6,410 nt of DNA from Planctomycetales bacterium (lineage in GTDB: Bacteria; Planctomycetota; Phycisphaerae; SM23-33). The first letter of the stretch is position 1. Every line of letters begins with the position of its first letter. Position numbers and translations under genes: made by a program. Below, one piece after another: positions 1 to 5,389 of this stretch. The notes under the pieces were generated by a model. The model had not been told where the DNA came from and searched no databases. It saw only the letters and a list, made by a program, of their open reading frames with translations. The stretch covers positions 1 through 6,410 of the forward strand of contig DAOVLV010000111.1 in the NCBI GenBank assembly GCA_030631085.1, read 5' to 3'.

Positions 1-1083
1 CCGGCCATTTTCACTCCGATATACCTCATAGCCAATCCGGACTTTGAAGCCATCGCCGAGAACAACTTCACCGAGTACGTGGACATCGGTATCGGTGAGG
101 GCTTTCCGAAGCACTGGCAGCGGGGAGACATCATCTCCAAGGCGAAGGAAGGGATTGGACTCGGCGTCTGGTATCCCCAGACCCATGGTCGGGCGCACCA
201 CTACTCTCCGGGCAAATGGCTGAAGACGCTGCGGGAGAAACGCGATGAGGCGATAGTGGCCGCCTTTGAGTTTCGCATCATAGGCTTTCCCTCGCCCTCT
301 TCGGACCGCCACGAGGTACTGGGGCTTGAGTTCGACGGGATGGGGCCTGATCAGTTGGAAGCGTGGTTCGGGACGGGCCTGGACTATTTCCGCAAGGCCT
401 TCGGGTACGAGACACCTTGCGCCCCGATAACCGATGCCGGGCCGCCGGAGGAGGAGGAAAGGCTGGAGCGCGTGCTGTTATCGAGGCATCAAATAAAATT
501 TCGCTCGCACAGCAATATGGGGTTTGTGGGATCCGAGTTCTTCGAAAAACCCTTCGATTCCATTGTGGGTAAGACCGCAGCCGAACTTGACCTTACCTAC
601 CTTGGATGGACCGGCGGCTTGGACCCCCTGGGCCGGCCTGACGGGGAAGGGGAAAAAGGGTTCACCCATGCGTACGATTGTATTCTGAAGAGTTGGGCGC
701 AGGATTTCCCAGCCATCATCGGAGGACACCGCACCAACTACGTCAGCCTGAATCCGCAGCAGCGGAAACAGGGCTTTGAGCAACTCGAACGGCTGCTCGC
801 CACGCTTGAGCGGGAGCATCCCGACGCGGTGTACCTGACCTCCTGCGAAGTCGGTCAGTTATACAGGACGGGAACATCGGTGCTTCGGTTTGGAGATCAG
901 GTGGTGTGTCGAAACTACTCGCAGCGAAGGCGTGAATTTGTCGTGGCCCTGCCCGATAACAGGAAGCCCGGTACTCTGCGAAACCTGCGGACCGACGTTG
1001 AAATTCCAGTGCGACTGACCGAAAAGGGCGCGACCTTCGAGGCGGGCGACGGGGACTATGTGCTTGAATTGCGACGAAGTTGA
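1..1083 (+). CDS. Polysaccharide deacetylase-like protein, 5' end missing
   Basis: The reading frame is open from the first base, so the gene starts left of the window; a GTG at 79 is only an internal codon (Val) and not a credible start. The visible part is 360 residues and ends in TGA. Counted from the left edge it shows a His cluster THGRAHH (residues 61-67), an ITDAG segment (about 143-147), a FRSHSN segment (about 167-172) and, near the C-terminus, GGHRTNYVSLNP followed by a helix and DAVYLTSCEVGQL. From memory of the family, this HR-N-Y ... PD-x-x-x-x-TS-x-E-x-G-x-L arrangement occurs in bacterial proteins annotated as polysaccharide (de)acetylase, NodB-like barrels that remove acyl groups from glycans. 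The last roughly 70 residues look like a small beta domain. Whether it is secreted cannot be judged without the N-terminus. It lies 24 bases upstream of the ceramidase-like gene, so the two are probably co-transcribed. Family assignment is moderate; a glycoside-hydrolase-like barrel is the main alternative. Confidence 0.6.
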   Translation, partial: PAIFTPIYLIANPDFEAIAENNFTEYVDIGIGEGFPKHWQRGDIISKAKEGIGLGVWYPQTHGRAHHYSPGKWLKTLREKRDEAIVAAFEFRIIGFPSPSSDRHEVLGLEFDGMGPDQLEAWFGTGLDYFRKAFGYETPCAPITDAGPPEEEERLERVLLSRHQIKFRSHSNMGFVGSEFFEKPFDSIVGKTAAELDLTYLGWTGGLDPLGRPDGEGEKGFTHAYDCILKSWAQDFPAIIGGHRTNYVSLNPQQRKQGFEQLERLLATLEREHPDAVYLTSCEVGQLYRTGTSVLRFGDQVVCRNYSQRRREFVVALPDNRKPGTLRNLRTDVEIPVRLTEKGATFEAGDGDYVLELRRS

Positions 1084-1091
1084 AACGTAAC

Positions 1092-1098
1092 GAAAGGA
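1092..1098 (+). promoter_or_regulatory. Ribosome binding site for the ceramidase-like gene
   Basis: GAAAGGA lies 9 bases before the ATG at 1108, inside the 24-base gap after the upstream stop codon. It supports 1108 as the start. There is no room for a separate promoter or terminator in the gap, which argues for one transcript with the gene before it. Confidence 0.6.
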
Positions 1099-1107
1099 AA
1101 CAGGTAA

Positions 1108-2424
1108 ATGAGTACGTTGACAGCGGGTGTGGCCAGGGCGAATATCACGCCGCCGGTCGGGAGCAACACGTGGGGCAAGCCGACTGTCGGCATCGCCGGC
1201 GAACTGTTCGCCAAGGCGCTGGTGATTAGTGACGGCCTGACAAAAGCGGTCTTGGTAACGATGGACCTCATCCAGTTGAGGGGAAAGATCACGACCGAAG
1301 TACGACGGCGGGTCGAGGAGATGACAGGTATTCCGGGGCGATGCGTAATGCTCGCCGCCTCGCACACGCACTGCACTCCCGACACCTCGCAATATCACCC
1401 CGGGCGCAATGTGGAAAGGATACCCGACCCCGCTTATCTGGATCAGTTATTGGCCAAGATAGCCGGTGCGGTGGCCGAGGCCGATTCGCGCCTGGTCGAG
1501 GTGAAGATCGGCGTAGGCCACGGCCATGCCCCTTTCAACATCAACCGCTGGGTCCCCACCCCTGACGGACCCACCGGCGCAAGGTGGGCGCCCAACCCCG
1601 ACGGGCCTACCGACGAGACCCTTTCAGTCCTGCGCATAGACCGCACGGACGGCTCGCCGCTGGTTGCGGTGGTCAACTACGCCGCTCACGCCAGCGTGAT
1701 GGGTTGGGGCAAGTATTTCTGTGCCGACTATCCCGGCTTCCTTCAGGAGACACTGGAGAGAGTCTATGACGGGAAGATGACGGCGATGTTTGTCAACGGC
1801 GCGTCGGGCGATCTGAAAATCAAGTTTCTGACGAAAAAGGAGGACGGCTCGGACAACTTTGCTTACGGGTCTGTTGAGGACGCCCGGCGATGGGGCAGGA
1901 TTGTTGCCGGTGTGGCGTTGTCGGTTATGGAGCAAATAGAAACAACCGAGCAGGATGTACGGGTCGGCGTTTCCTCCAGGGATGTTGATCTTCCGATATG
2001 CCCCTTACCGTCGGCCGACGAGGTCGCCGCGCAGTTGGAGGAAGGGCGGGCCGCGGGCGAGGATACTGAGTGGGAAGAGTGGGTGCTTCCATTATTGCGA
2101 GATGGGACAGCCCCGACGGCTGTGGTCGGCGAGGTCCAGTTATTGCGTCTGGGCGATGACATCGCCCTGGTGGCGGTTCCGGGTGAGTTGTACGTTGAGA
2201 TAGGCCTGCGGATGAAAAGGGAACTACCCTTCAAGCATCTGTTCGTCGCCGGTTACGCCAATCATTACCTGGGGTATCTGCCCTCTGCTTCAAGTTGCCA
2301 CCGGGACGGCGTTCGCTCGCGTGAGGGTTGCCACAGAGTATTCCTGTATCCCGCCCGTTTTTCCGAAGGACTCGAACCGGCGATAGTATCGGCAGCGAAG
2401 GAACTCGCCGACAACAGCAAGTAG
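1108..2424 (+). CDS. Neutral/alkaline ceramidase N-terminal-domain-like hydrolase
   Basis: This complete 438-residue protein has the layout of the neutral/alkaline non-lysosomal ceramidase N-terminal domain (PF04734 family): AGVARANITPP at the start (residues 6-16), an SHTHC motif (85-89), NYAAHAS (190-196, His194), NGASGDL (230-236), VPGELYVE (357-364, Glu360) and NHYLGYLP (385-392). In Pseudomonas ceramidase two His, one Glu and one Tyr from these regions bind zinc, and all have counterparts here. Two points argue against a true ceramidase. The catalytic Ser of the GDVSP-type motif is replaced by Lys237 (GDLKI). The protein is also far shorter than secreted ceramidases (roughly 650-750 residues), lacks their C-terminal beta domain and shows no signal peptide, so it is probably cytoplasmic. 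A 12-residue segment, RWVPTPDGPTGA, is imperfectly duplicated at 147-170. Short proteins of this type are frequent in Planctomycetota and relatives; their substrates are unknown to me. It is probably an amide or ester hydrolase acting with the deacetylase-like neighbour. Confidence 0.82.
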   Translation: MSTLTAGVARANITPPVGSNTWGKPTVGIAGELFAKALVISDGLTKAVLVTMDLIQLRGKITTEVRRRVEEMTGIPGRCVMLAASHTHCTPDTSQYHPGRNVERIPDPAYLDQLLAKIAGAVAEADSRLVEVKIGVGHGHAPFNINRWVPTPDGPTGARWAPNPDGPTDETLSVLRIDRTDGSPLVAVVNYAAHASVMGWGKYFCADYPGFLQETLERVYDGKMTAMFVNGASGDLKIKFLTKKEDGSDNFAYGSVEDARRWGRIVAGVALSVMEQIETTEQDVRVGVSSRDVDLPICPLPSADEVAAQLEEGRAAGEDTEWEEWVLPLLRDGTAPTAVVGEVQLLRLGDDIALVAVPGELYVEIGLRMKRELPFKHLFVAGYANHYLGYLPSASSCHRDGVRSREGCHRVFLYPARFSEGLEPAIVSAAKELADNSK

Positions 2425-2455
2425 GCTGGGCCGGAGCGAAGCGGAGGCCCACCTT
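2421..2455. repeat. REP-like GC-rich hairpin, left tip of the palindrome
   Basis: This stretch folds on itself: GGGCC (2428-2432) pairs with GGCCC (2446-2450) around GGAGCGAAGCGGA, which can form a small inner stem GC-GAA-GC. Its inverted partner is 2612-2648. The self-hairpin within a larger inverted pair is the layout of REP/BIME elements. Calling it REP-like is an inference from shape, not from a match to a known REP. Confidence 0.55.
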
Positions 2456-2470
2456 CTCCATGGAAAAAAT

Positions 2471-2512
2471 GAATATTGAATATTGAACAACGAATGTCGA
2501 ATTTCGAAGTAA
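2471..2512 (+). repeat. Six tandem GAA-N4 heptads, left arm
   Basis: Six consecutive 7-base units all begin with GAA: GAATATT, GAATATT, GAACAAC, GAATGTC, GAATTTC, GAAGTAA. The last four bases drift while the GAA and the spacing hold. The mirror set is on the other strand at 2555-2596. Confidence 0.8.
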
Positions 2513-2554
2513 AAGAAACAAAAAGAAACAACTTGCCTCTGATGAATGTTTTTT

Positions 2555-2596
2555 TTACTTCGTAATTCAAACTTCTCTGTTCAATATTCAATATTC
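2555..2596 (-). repeat. Six tandem GAA-N4 heptads, right arm
   Basis: Read on the minus strand from 2596 down, the units are GAATATT, GAATATT, GAACAGA, GAAGTTT, GAATTAC, GAAGTAA. They are in the same order and register as the left-arm set, with units 1, 2 and 6 identical and 3-5 diverged outside GAA. Confidence 0.8.
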
Positions 2597-2611
2597 TCTT
2601 TAATCGGAATA

Positions 2612-2648
2612 AAGGTGGGACTCCGCATTCGCTCCGTCCGGAGCCTAC
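2612..2648. repeat. REP-like GC-rich hairpin, right tip of the palindrome
   Basis: This is the inverted partner of 2421-2455. It contains its own perfect short palindrome CTCCGTCCGGAG (2632-2643), and a second possible pairing of its two ends (GGCTCCG with CGGAGTCC, one bulge, minus strand). It ends just before the stop codon of the MalG-type permease gene. Confidence 0.5.
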
Positions 2649-2651
2649 CGC

Positions 2652-3977
2652 CTATCCTTTGACCGCGCCGAGTTGGATGCCCTTGATGAGGTATTTCTGC
2701 AGCACGACGAACAGGATGATTAACGGTACTATGCTCATTACGACCGCAGCCATCATCAGTTGCGTTTGAGTGCCCATTGAACCCTCGAAATACAGCAACC
2801 CCACCGGAAGGGTGTACTTAGCCTGGTTTTTGATCAGTACCAAAGGCCAGAAGAAACTACGGTAAGAACCCATGAAAGTGAAGATGACCAGCACGATTAG
2901 TCCCGGCCTGGCCAGGGGCATGATAACTTCCCAGAACACCTGCCACTTGCTGGCGCCGTCGATCGCGGCCGCTTCGTCCAGGCTGCGAGGGATCGTCAAC
3001 ATAAACTGGCGAAGCAGGAATGTTCCGAAGGCGCTGAACGCGCCCGGTATGATCAGTCCTGCGTAAGAATCCACCCATCCAAGTTTCATCATAATTTGAT
3101 AATTGGGAATCATCAGCACCAATCCCGGTATCATCATTGTGGCAAGATACATCAGAAAGACCTTGTCGCGTCCCCGCCACCGTAGTCGGCTGAAGGCGAA
3201 GGCCGCCATGGTGCTTGTAAGGCATTGCAGCAGCGTTACCCACCCTGCGATGAACAGGCTGTTGAAGTAGTAACGCATGAACGCCGACTTGGTGAAATAC
3301 TGCCACCACTCCCAATGCCCCACCTTCACACCCTTCAAAGCGCCGTAGCGGAGTTCCTTGAAGACGTTGGAGTAATTCTCCGCATGGAATACCCTATGTT
3401 CGGACTTGACGATCAGCGGACCGTAGGCGCTTTGAAGAAGGAGGCGATTCATACGGGATCGTTCGCAAACCTCCATTCGGGCCTGCTTTGCGGTCTCGAT
3501 AAGTTTAACGATGTCAGGCCCCAACTCCAGATGCGCAAACCTCGACGGTTCGTAGAAATCCACAGCCGGGATGATCGTCCTGTTGATGTTTGTGATTACG
3601 GCGTCCAGAAGTTTTTTCGAAGGCGGTTGAGTCAGGTCGGCCTCATCGAGCATCTCACGCATCTCACGCATCTCAGGCGTCTCACGCGTCTTGTCGAAGA
3701 GTTTGGCCCGGATATACACAGAGACAGGATCAAGCGGATTTTTCCATTTGGAAAGCAAAGCCGCCGAATCGGTAAAGTCTTTCACCACGACCTCATTCCG
3801 ATAGCCCGGGATCCAGTCCCTGGCCTGTACTTCCTTGCCGTCCTTGAAACTGGTCAGGACCATCCAGAGGAAAGGCAGACCCATTGAAAAGCCCAGTAAC
3901 AGCAGAAACGAATGGCTCGTCAGCATTGTCAGCATCGGTCTGAGCCATTTTTGACGATAGTCGGTATTAGAAGCCAT
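2652..3977 (-). CDS. Carbohydrate ABC transporter permease, MalG type, with large insertion
   Basis: This is one of the two membrane subunits of a CUT1-type sugar importer. The diagnostic cytoplasmic EAA loop that docks the ATPase is clear: LDEAAAIDGASKWQVFWEV at residues 333-351, followed by IMPLARPG. The family's FFWPL motif is at 375-379. Predicted membrane helices lie near 23-44, 238-262, 272-292, 304-324, 357-380 and 408-428, the usual six. The length of 441 is well above the usual 270-300 because the segment between helices 1 and 2 (about 45-232) is a long, charged, mostly helical soluble region, about 140 residues more than normal and expected on the outer face. A three-residue repeat (RET/PEM/REM/REM, 98-109) lies in it. 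The ATG at 3977 is the only good start, but no Shine-Dalgarno precedes it; a palindrome ends 10 bases upstream. The gene follows the MalF-type gene by 107 bases and ends the operon against the convergent repeat. Confidence 0.93.
   Translation of the reverse strand: MASNTDYRQKWLRPMLTMLTSHSFLLLLGFSMGLPFLWMVLTSFKDGKEVQARDWIPGYRNEVVVKDFTDSAALLSKWKNPLDPVSVYIRAKLFDKTRETPEMREMREMLDEADLTQPPSKKLLDAVITNINRTIIPAVDFYEPSRFAHLELGPDIVKLIETAKQARMEVCERSRMNRLLLQSAYGPLIVKSEHRVFHAENYSNVFKELRYGALKGVKVGHWEWWQYFTKSAFMRYYFNSLFIAGWVTLLQCLTSTMAAFAFSRLRWRGRDKVFLMYLATMMIPGLVLMIPNYQIMMKLGWVDSYAGLIIPGAFSAFGTFLLRQFMLTIPRSLDEAAAIDGASKWQVFWEVIMPLARPGLIVLVIFTFMGSYRSFFWPLVLIKNQAKYTLPVGLLYFEGSMGTQTQLMMAAVVMSIVPLIILFVVLQKYLIKGIQLGAVKG
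3651..3690 (-). repeat. In-frame 9-base tandem repeat in the MalG-type gene
   Basis: On the plus strand the units are CATCTCACG, CATCTCACG, CATCTCAGG, CGTCTCACG and a broken CGTC. Being a multiple of three it keeps the frame and encodes repeated (R/P)-E-M triplets in the soluble insertion. Such an array can gain or lose units by slippage without breaking the gene. Confidence 0.85.
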
Positions 3978-3987
3978 AACAGTATGA

Positions 3988-4060
3988 ACCGCAGAGATCG
4001 CGGAAAACGCGGAGAAGTAAAAAAATAAACAACAATACTTTTCTCTGCGGCCTCTGCGGT
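3988..4060. repeat. Inverted repeat of 9-base units between the permease genes
   Basis: The left arm 3988-4019 begins ACCGCAGAG and consists of units CGCAGAGAT, CGCGGAAAA, CGCGGAGAA, then GTA. The right arm 4036-4060 is its inverse with one unit fewer: on the minus strand ACCGCAGAG, GCCGCAGAGAAAAGTA. The loop is about 16 AT-rich bases. It occupies most of the 107-base gap and its left edge is 10 bases before the MalG-type start codon, so the mRNA hairpin could limit ribosome access or act as an RNA stability barrier, as REP sequences between malE and malF do in E. coli. Similar CAGAGA-type palindromes occur in many bacterial intergenic regions; this statement is from memory. Confidence 0.8.
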
Positions 4061-4067
4061 GTATTCC

Positions 4068-4075
4068 TTTTTTTT
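4068..4075 (+). terminator. T8 tract after the palindrome, possible antisense terminator
   Basis: Eight T residues follow the 3988-4060 hairpin by 7 bases on the plus strand. That geometry resembles an intrinsic terminator for rightward transcripts, that is, antisense to the operon. For the operon itself the tract is an A-run before the hairpin, so it would not terminate. The spacing is longer than ideal. Confidence 0.25.
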
Positions 4076-4084
4076 AGATGCTAG

Positions 4085-5389
4085 TTAGTCAACGTACCTG
4101 CTCCCGAATCTGTAATTAAAGATCGTTACGACAAAGATCAGGACGAACATCGACCATGCCACCGCCGAGGCGTATCCGTGCCGACCGGTCTCGAATCCTT
4201 CGTTGAATATGTAGTAACTCAGCGTCGTGGTCGCTCCTTCCGGCCCGCCCTGGGTCATTGTCCGTGCCTGCTGGAACCCGCCCTGAAGGCCGCCGATAAC
4301 CGACATGATCGTGATGAAGAATGTCGTCGGCGCTAACTGCGGCCAGGTAACGTGCCAGAACCGCTGCCAGGGACCGGCGCCGTCGATGTCAGCGGCTTCG
4401 TAGAGGTCCACCGGGATATTGCTGATACCGGCGATGTAGAGCAGCATGTTGTTGGAACCGATGGCGGTCCAGACACCCATGAGTATGATGGCCGGCATGG
4501 CCCATTGGGCGCTTCCGAGCCAGTTCGGCGGCGAAAGTCCGTCGGCGGCGGTCGTTGGCAGGGACTTGATCACCGCCCCAAGCCCGTACAGGATCAGTCC
4601 TCCGACGGCCAGGACAACCAGGGTTATAAATCCTGTTCCGAAGCCGAATTCCTTTCCGATCCAGTTCCGCACCGTCAGGAAGCCCAGGCAGAGCACGCCT
4701 ACGGCGGCGATTGCCCACAGGACGTAACCGATTCCTCCCCACCATACGGGGGACGTAGAGTTGACCAGGTGCGCCAGTGAGTTCAGCATCGGCGTCAGGG
4801 CGCGGTTAATAGGCCCGTGTACGGGGTTGTACATCTGCTTCCATAGTATGAACAGCGCCACACCGGCGCAGAAACTGGGCAGATAGAACAATGTCCTATA
4901 GACCACAGCGCCGGTGGTAAAGCCCAGCAGCAGGATGCCGCCCGCCATCAGGCAGAGAATCAGCGACACCAGTCCGTATCCGCTACCCCAAAGCCACAAC
5001 CCCATCGCGCCGAAACCGAAGAGGCTGCACAATGCCAAGGCCCAGCGGATTCCCTTTTGCTTGCTTCGAAGTCGGCGTGTCAACAGCACTGCCAGGAACA
5101 GCGAACCGGCAATACTGATCGGCATCCCCGCCATCAGGAACAACGTATTGCGAAAGTATCTCCAGAAGTCCGGGTGCGTGAAAAGGTCATAGAAATTCTG
5201 AAACCAGACCCACTTGATCGGGTCGGCCCGCCTGGGATGGTGAAGCGATATGTCCAGGTTGGTAAAGGCCATTACGACCGAGAAGACCACGGGCAAGGCC
5301 ACGAACAAAAGAAAGCCGGCAAAGTTAGGTCCGAGGAAAAAACATGCCGCCAACCAGTCGCTGCGTCGCTTGAGTTTGAGTTGTTTCAT
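4085..5389 (-). CDS. Carbohydrate ABC transporter permease, MalF type, with extra membrane helices
   Basis: This is the second membrane subunit of the sugar importer. The EAA loop is at residues 330-350 (YEAADIDGAGPWQRFWHV, then TWPQL), and the family's TQGGPEGATTTLSYYIF segment is at 379-395. I place the start at 5389, giving 434 residues: this ATG overlaps the upstream TGA as ATGA and has GGAGGG 7 bases before it. A longer frame from 5434 would overlap the upstream gene by 49 bases. The usual size is about 290-320. The excess lies in two hydrophobic insertions. One, after helix 2 (about 110-160), adds two likely helices (115-133, 138-157); the other, before PPNWLG (about 205-285), adds two more (217-238, 252-274). 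Core helices are near 15-42, 82-104, 164-185, 297-320, 352-368 and 407-425, giving about ten in all. It is expected to pair with the MalG-type product and be fed by the binding protein encoded just upstream. Confidence 0.93.
   Translation of the reverse strand: MKQLKLKRRSDWLAACFFLGPNFAGFLLFVALPVVFSVVMAFTNLDISLHHPRRADPIKWVWFQNFYDLFTHPDFWRYFRNTLFLMAGMPISIAGSLFLAVLLTRRLRSKQKGIRWALALCSLFGFGAMGLWLWGSGYGLVSLILCLMAGGILLLGFTTGAVVYRTLFYLPSFCAGVALFILWKQMYNPVHGPINRALTPMLNSLAHLVNSTSPVWWGGIGYVLWAIAAVGVLCLGFLTVRNWIGKEFGFGTGFITLVVLAVGGLILYGLGAVIKSLPTTAADGLSPPNWLGSAQWAMPAIILMGVWTAIGSNNMLLYIAGISNIPVDLYEAADIDGAGPWQRFWHVTWPQLAPTTFFITIMSVIGGLQGGFQQARTMTQGGPEGATTTLSYYIFNEGFETGRHGYASAVAWSMFVLIFVVTIFNYRFGSRYVD

Larger units (their letters stand above)
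2421..2648. repeat. Giant imperfect palindrome between convergent genes (MITE/BIME-like)
   Basis: The left arm (2421-2519) pairs with the right arm (2548-2648) around a loop of about 28 bases. The outer parts are GC-rich: GTAGGCT...CCCACCTT at 2421-2455 matches the reverse complement of 2612-2648 with few mismatches and small indels. The inner parts are AT-rich and hold GAATATTGAATATTGAACA on the left (2471-2489), exact on the right as its complement (2578-2596), and CGAAGTAAAAGAAAC (2505-2519) against 2548-2562 at 14 of 15. The TAG stop of the ceramidase-like gene (2422-2424) lies within the left tip, and the right tip ends 3 bases before the stop of the MalG-type gene. No transposase gene or clear target duplication is present, so it would be a non-autonomous element or a large transcription-end structure. 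A transcript from either side would fold into a stem of about 100 bases and could stop transcription and protect the 3' end. I cannot test the copy number. Confidence 0.85.

Noticed and set aside
859..1398. 179-residue minus-strand open frame
   Set aside because: It lies antisense across the end of the deacetylase-like gene and the start of the ceramidase-like gene, both with clear family motifs; the composition is that of a shadow frame.
2471..2596. CRISPR array
   Set aside because: The heptads are contiguous with no spacers, and the two sets are inverted, not direct, repeats.
2425..2651. Short open frames (66-108 residues) across the convergent gap
   Set aside because: They run through the palindrome and into the 3' end of the ceramidase-like gene, with no ribosome site or family resemblance.
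3225..3887. 220-residue plus-strand open frame
   Set aside because: It is antisense to the well-supported MalG-type permease, mainly its insertion, and shows no recognisable domain or ribosome site.
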